Shown here one piece after another: positions 13,982-22,933 of a stretch of 25,567 nt of DNA (the stretch's first letter is position 1; each line of letters begins with the position of its first letter). The DNA is from a virus. The notes under the pieces were generated by a model. The model did no database searches. It saw only the letters and a program-made list of their open reading frames with translations, and was not told where the DNA came from. The stretch spans positions 1 to 25,567 of IMG/VR virus record IMGVR_UViG_3300024517_000102. One strand, 5' to 3'. The position numbers and the translations under genes are program-made.

Positions 13982-16291
13982 ATGGGTATATTATCTTCAT
14001 TATTTGGTATAGGAGGAAGTAAGCCTAGTACCTCCACTGTTGTTCAACAACAGAATATACCTCCAGAACTAGCTCCTTTTATAAAAGAAATACTGGGAGA
14101 AGCACAGACTTTATATAAGGCAGACCTAGAAAGAGGATATGATCCTTATACAGGTTTAACAACTGCTCCTTTTACTCCTGAACAAGAAGCTGCTCAAGAA
14201 GGAATTTCTGGATTAGTAGGAACTACTGCCCCATTTTTAGCAGAAGCTTTTGATATTTATAAAGAAGGAGCAGAGAAGTTTACTCCTGAAGTAGCCCAAG
14301 AATATATGTCTCCCTATCAAAGAGCCGTTACCGACATTGAGAAGAGAGAAGCTCAAATACAATTTGAACGTACTGCTCGCCCTGCCTTTGAAAAGAGGGC
14401 TGTAGATGCTGGTGGTATGAGTGGTCTGGGTACAAGAGCAGGAGTAGAAGCAGCGGAAATGCAAAGAGGACAGTCACAACTTCTGGCTGATATAGAAGCC
14501 AAGGGATTACAAAGTGCTTTCCAGAATGCCCAAGCACAGTTTGCACAGCAGAAAGCCAGAGAACAATCAATGGCTGGTAATATAGGTAGGACAGGACCAG
14601 CCCTATTCCAAGCAGGTTTGGCAGAGCGTGGGGCGCAGATGGGAGTAGGAGAACAGAAGAGAGAGGCTGCACAATCAGAACTGGATGAAGCATACTTTAA
14701 ATTCCTTGAGGAAAGAGGATTCCCACAACAAACCTTGGCTGACTATTCACAGACTGTTTATGGCAGTCCTCTTAGTAAACAACCTTTTGGAACAACAAGA
14801 ACAGAAACTGGAACTCCATTTGTTTCTAGTCCTGCTTCTCAGTTAATGGGATTAGGTCTGGGAGGTTTGAATATGTATGGTATGGCTGGTGGATGGGGTG
14901 CTGGTGGTCCTTCAATGCAAGGTCTTTATTCAGGAGGAAGGAATCCTTTGGCTAAAGAAGGAGGTCAAGTAATTCCTAGAGAAGAGGGAGGTCAGGTAAA
15001 TCCTAGAGGATTGTCTGGATTACCTGTAGTTCGTAGAAATGTTGGAAGTGGAATAGGTGGTCAGAAGTCATGGCATACACCACCAATTCAGAGAGACACA
15101 CAAAATACACCAACAAACTATACAGATATAATAAAAAGTTTATTAGGAGAATTAACAGGTGGGGGAGATTATAGTAATCCTAGTGCATTAAGAAATACAA
15201 TAGGAGCAGATATAAATCAGTTAGATTATTTTAATAAAGATAAGCGTTCAATACCTTATAAACTAAGAGATACGGAAATAAAAAATGCGGCAAAGCTAGC
15301 TAAAGAACGTAGAGAAAATATTAGAGATACTTCATCAGCAGCAACTCAAGAAGCTAGGAGTGATTATGTCACTAAAAGAAAAGAAGAAGCTGATAAAGTT
15401 AATATAGGAGGAGATGTCGGTACATTTTTAAAAGATCTAGCAGCAGGAAAACATAAGGAGGGTATGACACCTATAGAAATACTTGCTGGTACTTTATCAG
15501 CAGGTGCAGAATCTGCTGGAAGACAGATGGAAGAAGGTCGTAAAGAAAAAACTGAATTAGATAAAGAAATATATGCTGAAGAAAAGTCAGATCGTGTTAG
15601 AGCATCTGAAAATCTTTTGAAAGATTCGGAGTTAGAACATGCTGCTTCAGTTGACTTAATTAAAAGGGAGTTTGAGTTAGAAGAGATGATTGCAGAACTT
15701 CCCTTAAAAAAACAAGAGTACGTTAACAACAAAATTAATCAACAACTAAAGACAGAGAATTTAGGATTGGCAAAAATTAATACTGCGGCAACTTTACTAA
15801 AAGCATTAGGAGATATAAATACAGCTAAGGGAGGAGATAAAGGAGGCAAATCTTATGTAGCGGCTCAAAGAATAATGAATAATGGAGTTGCCAGAAAATA
15901 TGAAGTTCTTTTAAGTTATGATACACAGGGAAATATTACAGGAATATCTAAAAATAATCAAAGGTTGGATAATAATGATCCTGACTTTATAAGAGTAAAC
16001 AGAGAACTGTATGAAAAGAATAAACTTTTCTTGGATATGTTAAGTGTACAAGGAGTTAAAATAACTCAACAGGATATTGCAAAAGCTCAGAATGCAGCAA
16101 TGCAGTTAGCTGTATTCGATCCTCCCAGTAAAACTCTTGAAGCTCTCAGAGATAAAGCTCTTCCTTTAAAAAAATCAAATCCTGCAAAATTTAAATTCGC
16201 AATAGGAAAATTTGCTAACAACTTCTATAATAATGATGTGAGGGCTGCTGAAGCATTTCTTAAGTATTGGGTCAGTGAGAATCCGCAATAA
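13982..16291 (+). CDS. Internal virion / DNA ejection protein (769 aa)
   Basis: ATG 13982 follows AAAGGG (13970-13975). The start MGILSSLFGIGGSKPS, then PPELAPFIKEILGEAQTLY, followed by RTARPAFEKRAVDAGGMSGLG and long Ala/Gln helices, is typical of podoviral ejection proteins (a Gly-rich hydrophobic head and F..RA..AG..G..TR...EA pattern). Residues 324-343 hold a tandem EGGQVxPR motif. The C-terminal half is helical, charged, and has no membrane span. It would leave the capsid with the DNA to help build a channel across the envelope. It is paired with the 1965-residue protein. Confidence 0.65.
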   Translation: MGILSSLFGIGGSKPSTSTVVQQQNIPPELAPFIKEILGEAQTLYKADLERGYDPYTGLTTAPFTPEQEAAQEGISGLVGTTAPFLAEAFDIYKEGAEKFTPEVAQEYMSPYQRAVTDIEKREAQIQFERTARPAFEKRAVDAGGMSGLGTRAGVEAAEMQRGQSQLLADIEAKGLQSAFQNAQAQFAQQKAREQSMAGNIGRTGPALFQAGLAERGAQMGVGEQKREAAQSELDEAYFKFLEERGFPQQTLADYSQTVYGSPLSKQPFGTTRTETGTPFVSSPASQLMGLGLGGLNMYGMAGGWGAGGPSMQGLYSGGRNPLAKEGGQVIPREEGGQVNPRGLSGLPVVRRNVGSGIGGQKSWHTPPIQRDTQNTPTNYTDIIKSLLGELTGGGDYSNPSALRNTIGADINQLDYFNKDKRSIPYKLRDTEIKNAAKLAKERRENIRDTSSAATQEARSDYVTKRKEEADKVNIGGDVGTFLKDLAAGKHKEGMTPIEILAGTLSAGAESAGRQMEEGRKEKTELDKEIYAEEKSDRVRASENLLKDSELEHAASVDLIKREFELEEMIAELPLKKQEYVNNKINQQLKTENLGLAKINTAATLLKALGDINTAKGGDKGGKSYVAAQRIMNNGVARKYEVLLSYDTQGNITGISKNNQRLDNNDPDFIRVNRELYEKNKLFLDMLSVQGVKITQQDIAKAQNAAMQLAVFDPPSKTLEALRDKALPLKKSNPAKFKFAIGKFANNFYNNDVRAAEAFLKYWVSENPQ
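14957..15010 (+). repeat. Tandem EGGQVxPR peptide repeat
   Basis: Codons 14957-14983 encode EGGQVIPRE and 14984-15010 encode EGGQVNPRG, two nine-codon copies. This is the same GGQV core as in the C-termini of the small basic proteins at 1579, 1962 and 2558. Confidence 0.75.
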
Positions 16292-16296
16292 ATATC

Positions 16297-19200
16297 ATGC
16301 CAATAGATGACTCTGATATTTTTGAAGGATTTGAAACACAAACTGTAGTTCCTGTTTCTCCAATCGTTGACCACTCTGATATTTTTAAAGGATTTGAAGA
16401 GACATCTGAGCCAGTACCTAAGATTACTAAACCTATATCTGAAGTTACTGAAGATTACTCTGATATTTTTGAAGGATTTGAAGAGGCATCTGAGTCAGTA
16501 CCTGAAGTTGAAACTGAAGTTAAAACTAAAGTTACTGAAGATTACTCTGATATTTTTGAAGGTTTTGAAGAGATAGCTGTACCTGAATCTGTAGTTAAAA
16601 CTAAAGTTGAAACTGAACTTCCTACTAAAGCAAAAACATTTGTAGAGCAAATCACAGATCTGTTTACAAAAACTTCTGATGAAAAAAAGTCATTATATAA
16701 GTTTCCTCATGCAGAACATATGGCTAAGGCTTTAGGTGTGTACGAAGAGCCTGATGTATCTACAGCCGAACCCGAACTTGTAGGTTTTGATCCTTCTGGT
16801 ATGGATCGTTATGAAAAGTTAACTGTTAAACCTCGTTGGCAGACTAAAAAAAGAACTAAACAATCCCCATATGAAAGAACTATGGCTGAGTTAGCTATTG
16901 ATCCTGAATGGAATAAGTGGGGAAAAATTATCTATGACTACGAACAGAAAAATAAAGGTCCACTCTCTGCTCTTGAACTCCCGGCTGATATAGTTATAGA
17001 TAAAGAAACTTTTGGAGAGACTGCTCTTGTAGGATCTCCTACTGATATTAAAATGGGTACGAAGATGAATTACGGAGAGTGGCTTCAGGAAAGATTTTCT
17101 AAAGGATTCTTTGATCTTACTAGTCTAGGTATGACATTATCAAAAGCTAGTGAATTTCCTGATGAGATTAAAGATACATGGCGAAAAGCTATAAATATGG
17201 AAATGAGAACTGATTGGGATAAGGATTCTTTTAAGAGAGGTGCCTATCATACCATTTCAGATCCAACTATGCTTGCTCCTGCCGTTGCAATTAAAGTATT
17301 TCAATTACTTGCACGAACATTAGGAGGAAAGGCTGCTAGTCAAGCAGGTAAACATCTATTATTAGGACAGCTTAAAAAAAGTAAGATTAAAGAAGGTATT
17401 ATTGGTATTGCCAGTAAGTATTCTCCAGTAACTTCTGTTCAAAAGAAACTTATGTCTGAGTTTGATATTCCTAGAAAAGTAGCTCTTAAAGCAGCCAAGG
17501 GAAATGACGCAGCACTAAAAGAAATTTCAAATATCGTAAGTAGAGAAAGTGTAACTAAATTTTTAACTGATGCTCGTATCTTATCTAATAAATGGAGAGC
17601 CGCTATTGCTCCTCTTGGTGGAGCGTCATGGTCTACAACAGCAGATCTGCTTACACAATCTCTTCATATGCAATTACAAATGGCATCACCTAAATTAAAG
17701 GCAGAGTATGAGCAACAACTAGCTTTAGGACAGCCTGTTCCCAAAGCTATGCGTAAACACATGGAAGCTTTTATAAAATCTCCTGAAGAAATAGTAATGA
17801 ATAGGGATGTCATAGTTCGTATTGTAGATGACATGCTAAAATCTAAAGGGCCAGAAGCTCAAGGTTTTAGAACAGAAGCTAAGAAATCTGCTACAGAATT
17901 TTTTGCTAAGGAACACGGAAGAAAGCCTACACAAAAAGAGATAGATAAAATTTTTAAAGAGTCTATAATGGATGAATATATGAGCGATGCTTTGAAAGTA
18001 GCAGAAAAAGAAGGTCTATTTAATTTAGAAAGTCCTGCTAATTTCATGGAATGGTTTAAACAAATAGATTGGGAGCGTACTGGTGAAGCAACCTTAGTAG
18101 GATTAGGAGTTGGTGGAATTTTAGGTACTGGTGCTTATGTACTGGGAAAAGGATTTAATAGGTGGGCAGCAAGTAGAAGAGCAAAGAAAGATGAAATGGC
18201 TCTGTCAATAAAACACGCTAATATTTCAGATGAAATTGAAAAGTTAAAAAATAAGCCTGATACTAAACCAATTGTAACCAGAGTTATTGGAGAGATAGCA
18301 GATGAAGGACCAAGTTATTCTAATGAATGGACACCCCTCCCTCTAGCACCTACCTCTGATAAACTTATTATAAGTGGTTATATTCCTAAAGGATCTACTA
18401 AAGAATATATATTTAATGAAGCTGTTAAAATTAATAACGCATTAACTACTAAAGGTATTTTTAATTTAGGTCTTGAAGAAGGAACTACTAAAAGACAGAT
18501 AGCGGAAATAGTAAATAAATTTGAGTTGGCTAATATAAAATTAACTCCAATAAGTAAGACTTCTTTTGAAGGTAGAAAAATAAAAGAGAGAGAGTTATCA
18601 GATACTGGCAGACCTATAGAAGAAGGAGATCTACAGATTGAAACTACTACTGAAGTTACACCTTCTGAGAAAGTAGTTACTGAAGTTGAAGTTTCTCCAG
18701 AAGGAGGAGCTATGGAAGGCCCGATACCAAAGTTTCTAACTAATGAGGGAGATGCTCCTCCTCCACCTCCTCCAAAAGTAACTCCTCCCGGTGAAGATCC
18801 ACCTCCTGTTGGTGGTCAACCTCTTATACCACAAAGACATAAAGTAAAAGAACGACTAGGTAATGTTAATACTTTTGGTGCTAGGATGTTGACTACTACA
18901 GGATCATTACCAAAACCAATAGCTGAAGCAACTAAAGCAAGAATGAGAAGAGTAAGAGGAATAAGACTTGAGGTAAGAAAAGCTCTTAGAGATATTAAAA
19001 AAGCAAAAAGACTTACTCAGACAACTAATAAAGATTTTGATTTTGCTATTAATGAAGGGGTAATGGAGATAAAAGATACTGAAGGTAATGTACTAAGAAG
19101 AATACATCCTGAAATGCAAGAAAGTTTAAATAAACTATACGGTATAATACAGAGGAATGAAGATACTATGAATGATCTTCTAGGTTTAAAAGGAGATCAG

Positions 19201-22194
19201 AAAATTGGTTTGGGAATATCCAAGGGGGATGTCTACTTTACCAGAAATTATGAAGCCACATATAATGCTAAGTATTTAGAAAACATTAGAAAGGCATTAC
19301 AACCTCGACCTACACCTACTGCTAAAGATAGAGCAGCAGCAAAGCAAGCTAATATATCTATTCGAGATTATATGAATCAGAAATATACAAATGAGTTTAC
19401 TGAAAAGGTAGACAATGCAAGAAATTATTTTATAAATAAAGTTAAAGTAAAAAAAGAAAAGGGGGAATCTGAACAAGAGTATAAGAATAGAATAGATGGA
19501 GTTATTGAACATCTAGTTACTAATCTTACCAGAGAAGAGAAGGGATGGTTTACCCAAATTTTTGATGGGAAAGATATAGCTAAAGGATTGGGAGAGTACT
19601 CTTCTCAAGTATTAAGAAAAAGAAAAGTTATGGATAAGGAGATTCTTAATTTATTAGGAGAAATAAAAACTCCTTATACAAAGATTGTTAATACTCTGAC
19701 AAATCAAAATATGCTTATCTCAGAGATAGAGTTTCTTAAAAGTATAGAAAAGTTTGCAAATGAAAACTCAGATAAAGTTATAAATCTTGGAGGTTTAATT
19801 CCTTTACTATTCAAAAAGAGAACTGCTTTTTCTTCAAAGGGTCCAAGATCAGGGGGAGTGGATGCAAGTCTTGAAAAGATGGTTAACGAAACAATAGGAA
19901 AATTTGGGAGGCGACTTGCTGATCCTGATCGTAAGATTACAGCTAAAGACAGAGCCGCTGCTAAAAAAGAAGGGCTACCTATTAGTGAGTATATGAATAG
20001 AGAGTATGGAGAAAGTCTTATTCTCAAAGATATGTATACGACTCAACACATGGCAGATATTATTTCTAAAGGAACTGATCTATGGGCTGGAACATCTGGA
20101 AATTATCTTATGAAAATGATGGGAAAGGTAGCAGCATTTGGTCAGGCTGGTCAAACTATTTTAGATCACCCTGCGTATATGTTAAATTTAGGCGGTGCTG
20201 TTCAGGCAATGGCAATGAATGGCTACTTGCTAAGACCCAGTTCTTTAAAAGGGAATACTATAAAACATGCGTATGGTGGTGTTCGTCTATTAATACAACA
20301 AGCATTCGCTAATAATAAGGCTGCTGTAGATGAACTGGTAAAATTAAAAAATCAGGGAGTTATAGAAACTGATGTAGCAGCGGAGTTGATAGAAAGTAAT
20401 TTATCTATACCGGGGGTTCCTCCCGGCACAGGTCGAAAAGGTTCTAAAGTTGAAAATGTATATGATTCGGGAATGAGAGTATTTGGAACTGCATATGGTC
20501 TACCCGATAGCTGGTCAAAGATAGCTGCCCATAGAATTGAGAGAGATACATTGAAATGGATGTTTCCTAATTGGAGCGATGATAAAATATTTAGTGAAGC
20601 TTCTAAAAGAGTTCGGGCAGTGATGCCTAGTTACGGAGATGCCTTTCCAATTGCAAAAGCTTTAAGTAGATTTCCTGTAGGAACTTATGCATTGTTTCCT
20701 TCTGAGATTGTTAGAACATCTAAAAATATATTCATGCTTGGAGCAAATGATTTAGTAAGTGGAATTTTTAAAAATAAAAATATTAAACAAGCGGCTGGTG
20801 GTTTAACAAGATTGACTACAATGCTAACTACAGGAGGAGGTATAGCAGCTTTAATATACGCTAACAATGAAACTAACAATATTACAGATTCTAATGAAAG
20901 GTTTATAAATGCTGTTGCTCCTGATTGGGGTAAGTCATCTACCCGATTTCACTTACAGCCTTTTCAATTAGAAGATGTTAGTATAGAAGCACAGCTTATA
21001 CGTAAAGGAGTTGATCCAAAATTAGCTAAGGTAGTACAGCAAGAAGGTTTCTCTAAATTATTTAATAAAGAAATTTCTGAGTTACAGGATAAAGGAATAG
21101 ATGAAACTAAATATAAACAACTAGTAAAAATATCAAAAGGAAAACCAAGGATTCTTGCTAGATTTGTATCTTCTACTTCTTTTGATGCTTATGATTTTAT
21201 AAAAGCTCCAGTTAGACTGGCGTTAGCAACGGCTCTTGCAGGTAAGGGTCTATCACAGTTTGAAATAGATGAAGCTTTTAATGGAATGAGAGAGTCTATA
21301 ATGGGACCATACACTAACAGAAAATTTATATGGGAAGCCATTATGAATGTAGCTGCTAATCAGTCTGAATCGGGACGGCCTTTATGGGAAGAGATACCGG
21401 GAGAAGAGTGGGAAATAACATGGGATAAAATGAAGGCTGGTGGTAAAGAAATAGCATCAGCTTTAGCACCGGGAAGTGCTGAATGGTTTGATAAACGAGC
21501 GGATGCCCTATCTTCAGAAGATAAAAGAGGTTATGCTTTGGGAAGGACAGCTTCAGGCTTTCCTCTTAATTCAAATGATATAGAAATCTGGGGATGGACA
21601 GGGATGCGTCCTCAAACTATGGATGTTGAGAAAGCTATGGGATATAGTCTTTCTAAAGATATAAAAATAATTAATAATATACCTAAAGTTTTTAATAGAT
21701 TTGTAGATAAGTTAGGTGATAAAGAATATACTCCTGAAATAGGAAAGAAAATTGTAAACAAATATTTAGAATTACAGGAGCGAAAGTATTTTGGTCTGAA
21801 TAATTTATCAGATAAGATAAGATTATTTTCTAATGTATCTTATTATGATCTTGATAATAAGAAAGTAGACTTTGATATAACTGGAGTAGTACGTGCCGCT
21901 ACTGATGATTTTTGGTATGATCCTGATGATATGTTATTAATGTCTAGTACGAATAAGAGTATAAAAGAAGGTGTATTTCTTGCAGATAATCCTGCTCTAG
22001 ATGATCGCTTTATGAAAATAGTTATGAATAAATTTGGAAGAGATAAGTATCGTGAAGTACTTAATCCTTTAATGAAAGCTTATAAAACTTTTCAAGGAAC
22101 TCACAAAACTATAGGTAAAAAACCTGATCCTAATGTTTGGACACCAGAAACAGGATTAAAAGTTCGTGTTCCAGCAGAAGAAGAGAAAAAGTAA
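16297..22194 (+). CDS. Giant ejection-type / polyvalent virion protein (1965 aa)
   Basis: ATG 16297 starts 5 bases after the upstream stop, with no clear Shine-Dalgarno. The N-terminus is acidic, with four SDIF-x-GFE motifs in the first 92 residues. Two Gly-rich hydrophobic stretches occur at about 598-616 and 1503-1521. A Pro-rich hinge (P821-P826) precedes a basic helical half. Residues 1459-1478 read FPVGTYALFPSEIVRTSKNI, resembling a segment I associate with large polyvalent proteins of phages and plasmids. No lytic transglycosylase or protease motif was spotted. By place and size it is comparable to the large ejection proteins of podoviruses and would be injected with the DNA to form part of the trans-envelope channel. 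The last bases overlap the next gene (TAATG). Confidence 0.65.
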   Translation: MPIDDSDIFEGFETQTVVPVSPIVDHSDIFKGFEETSEPVPKITKPISEVTEDYSDIFEGFEEASESVPEVETEVKTKVTEDYSDIFEGFEEIAVPESVVKTKVETELPTKAKTFVEQITDLFTKTSDEKKSLYKFPHAEHMAKALGVYEEPDVSTAEPELVGFDPSGMDRYEKLTVKPRWQTKKRTKQSPYERTMAELAIDPEWNKWGKIIYDYEQKNKGPLSALELPADIVIDKETFGETALVGSPTDIKMGTKMNYGEWLQERFSKGFFDLTSLGMTLSKASEFPDEIKDTWRKAINMEMRTDWDKDSFKRGAYHTISDPTMLAPAVAIKVFQLLARTLGGKAASQAGKHLLLGQLKKSKIKEGIIGIASKYSPVTSVQKKLMSEFDIPRKVALKAAKGNDAALKEISNIVSRESVTKFLTDARILSNKWRAAIAPLGGASWSTTADLLTQSLHMQLQMASPKLKAEYEQQLALGQPVPKAMRKHMEAFIKSPEEIVMNRDVIVRIVDDMLKSKGPEAQGFRTEAKKSATEFFAKEHGRKPTQKEIDKIFKESIMDEYMSDALKVAEKEGLFNLESPANFMEWFKQIDWERTGEATLVGLGVGGILGTGAYVLGKGFNRWAASRRAKKDEMALSIKHANISDEIEKLKNKPDTKPIVTRVIGEIADEGPSYSNEWTPLPLAPTSDKLIISGYIPKGSTKEYIFNEAVKINNALTTKGIFNLGLEEGTTKRQIAEIVNKFELANIKLTPISKTSFEGRKIKERELSDTGRPIEEGDLQIETTTEVTPSEKVVTEVEVSPEGGAMEGPIPKFLTNEGDAPPPPPPKVTPPGEDPPPVGGQPLIPQRHKVKERLGNVNTFGARMLTTTGSLPKPIAEATKARMRRVRGIRLEVRKALRDIKKAKRLTQTTNKDFDFAINEGVMEIKDTEGNVLRRIHPEMQESLNKLYGIIQRNEDTMNDLLGLKGDQKIGLGISKGDVYFTRNYEATYNAKYLENIRKALQPRPTPTAKDRAAAKQANISIRDYMNQKYTNEFTEKVDNARNYFINKVKVKKEKGESEQEYKNRIDGVIEHLVTNLTREEKGWFTQIFDGKDIAKGLGEYSSQVLRKRKVMDKEILNLLGEIKTPYTKIVNTLTNQNMLISEIEFLKSIEKFANENSDKVINLGGLIPLLFKKRTAFSSKGPRSGGVDASLEKMVNETIGKFGRRLADPDRKITAKDRAAAKKEGLPISEYMNREYGESLILKDMYTTQHMADIISKGTDLWAGTSGNYLMKMMGKVAAFGQAGQTILDHPAYMLNLGGAVQAMAMNGYLLRPSSLKGNTIKHAYGGVRLLIQQAFANNKAAVDELVKLKNQGVIETDVAAELIESNLSIPGVPPGTGRKGSKVENVYDSGMRVFGTAYGLPDSWSKIAAHRIERDTLKWMFPNWSDDKIFSEASKRVRAVMPSYGDAFPIAKALSRFPVGTYALFPSEIVRTSKNIFMLGANDLVSGIFKNKNIKQAAGGLTRLTTMLTTGGGIAALIYANNETNNITDSNERFINAVAPDWGKSSTRFHLQPFQLEDVSIEAQLIRKGVDPKLAKVVQQEGFSKLFNKEISELQDKGIDETKYKQLVKISKGKPRILARFVSSTSFDAYDFIKAPVRLALATALAGKGLSQFEIDEAFNGMRESIMGPYTNRKFIWEAIMNVAANQSESGRPLWEEIPGEEWEITWDKMKAGGKEIASALAPGSAEWFDKRADALSSEDKRGYALGRTASGFPLNSNDIEIWGWTGMRPQTMDVEKAMGYSLSKDIKIINNIPKVFNRFVDKLGDKEYTPEIGKKIVNKYLELQERKYFGLNNLSDKIRLFSNVSYYDLDNKKVDFDITGVVRAATDDFWYDPDDMLLMSSTNKSIKEGVFLADNPALDDRFMKIVMNKFGRDKYREVLNPLMKAYKTFQGTHKTIGKKPDPNVWTPETGLKVRVPAEEEKK
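16306..16572 (+). repeat. Four SDIF-x-GFE(E) motifs in the giant protein
   Basis: Copies begin at 16306 (DDSDIFEGFE), 16369 (DHSDIFKGFEE), 16453 (DYSDIFEGFEE) and 16540 (DYSDIFEGFEE), spaced 21, 28 and 29 residues. The linkers are Val/Thr/Pro/Glu-rich and vary. The DNA copies are also alike, so recent expansion is plausible. Confidence 0.9.
19318..20007 (+). repeat. Duplicated TAKDRAAAK...YMN motif in the giant protein
   Basis: Two copies, at 19318-19386 (T1008 on) and 19939-20007 (T1215 on), span 23 codons, with pattern TAKDRAAAK..[NG][IL].I.[DE]YMN..Y. They are 207 residues apart. The codons differ at many synonymous positions, so the protein pattern is maintained rather than the DNA. Confidence 0.85.
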
Positions 22195-22556
22195 TGCTGG
22201 AACTAGGGCCAAGAGAACTTCTGACATTCGGTATAGTACTGGCTGGTGTAGCGACTACATGGGGTGTACTTAAAGCTACCATACGTTCTATTATAAAACA
22301 ACTGGATGGTACGAAAGAAAACTTAACAGAAATATTTACCCGGATAGATAAGGTAGAAGCAAGACAAGCTGTTGCCCTGTCTTCTATTGATGTCATGGCA
22401 AAGGACATACTCTCTCCCCAGATCCTGAAGGAAAGAAGTGAGAGAGATGGGGCTATTGAAATGAGACTAGCAGCTATTGAAAAAGATCTGGACAGGTTCT
22501 ATCGAATGCATAATGGAACACATCCTCCAATAGAAAAAGAAAAGGAAAAAAAATAA
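22194..22556 (+). CDS. Membrane-anchored coiled-coil protein beside endolysin (120 aa)
   Basis: ATG 22194 overlaps the giant's TAA. One hydrophobic helix at residues 10-30 (LTFGIVLAGVATTWGVLKA) is followed by a long charged helical region with heptad-like spacing (LTEIFTRIDKVEARQAVALS, MRLAAIEKDLDRFYRM) and a Lys-rich tail (EKEKEKK). The arrangement resembles small phage lysis-cassette proteins such as i-spanins or holin-associated proteins. The positive residues just after the helix (K, R, K) would favour the coiled-coil on the cytoplasmic side, so an i-spanin call is not safe. The endolysin follows with ATG overlap. Lysis-associated by place; exact role open. Confidence 0.6.
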   Translation: MLELGPRELLTFGIVLAGVATTWGVLKATIRSIIKQLDGTKENLTEIFTRIDKVEARQAVALSSIDVMAKDILSPQILKERSERDGAIEMRLAAIEKDLDRFYRMHNGTHPPIEKEKEKK

Positions 22557-22933
22557 TGTGGGATTATTTTAGTACTGAAGAACTTAAATGTAAAGGTACA
22601 GATGAATGTTTGATGGATACAGAGTTTATGAAAAAGCTGGAAGCTTTACGTAAAGAATTTAATCAGCCTATGATTATAACTTCAGGTTACAGACATGAGT
22701 CTTATAATCAGGTTATAGGGGGAGCCAAGAACTCTCCTCATCTATATGGAAAGGCAGTGGATGTCTTGGTCAGTGGGAAGGCTGCATATAGATTAATGAA
22801 ACTAGCTATTCAACACGGCTTCACAGGCATAGGAGTGTCTCAGAGAGGAGCGCATGAAGGCAGGTTTCTGCACATAGACACAATGGATAGTAGTAATACA
22901 CATCCCCGGCCTTGGATATGGAGTTATAAGTAA
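22556..22933 (+). CDS. Endolysin, peptidase M15-type (125 aa)
   Basis: ATG 22556 overlaps the previous TAA. The protein has the M15 fold markers in order: ITSGYRHESYNQVIGGA (residues 41-57), SPHLYGKAVDV (60-70) with the zinc ligands H62 and D69, and FLHID (104-108) with H106. Two Cys near the start (C12, C18) match the ELKCKGT.ECLMD stretch seen in the family. It would cut peptide cross-links of peptidoglycan (an L,D- or D,D-peptidase), releasing progeny. It has no signal peptide, so it needs a holin to reach its substrate. Its length is normal for single-domain M15 endolysins. Confidence 0.85.
   Translation: MWDYFSTEELKCKGTDECLMDTEFMKKLEALRKEFNQPMIITSGYRHESYNQVIGGAKNSPHLYGKAVDVLVSGKAAYRLMKLAIQHGFTGIGVSQRGAHEGRFLHIDTMDSSNTHPRPWIWSYK

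Noticed and set aside
14237-14693. Two overlapping minus-strand frames opposite the ejection protein
   Set aside because: They are shadows of a Gln/Ala/Glu-rich helical coding region and lack domain features.
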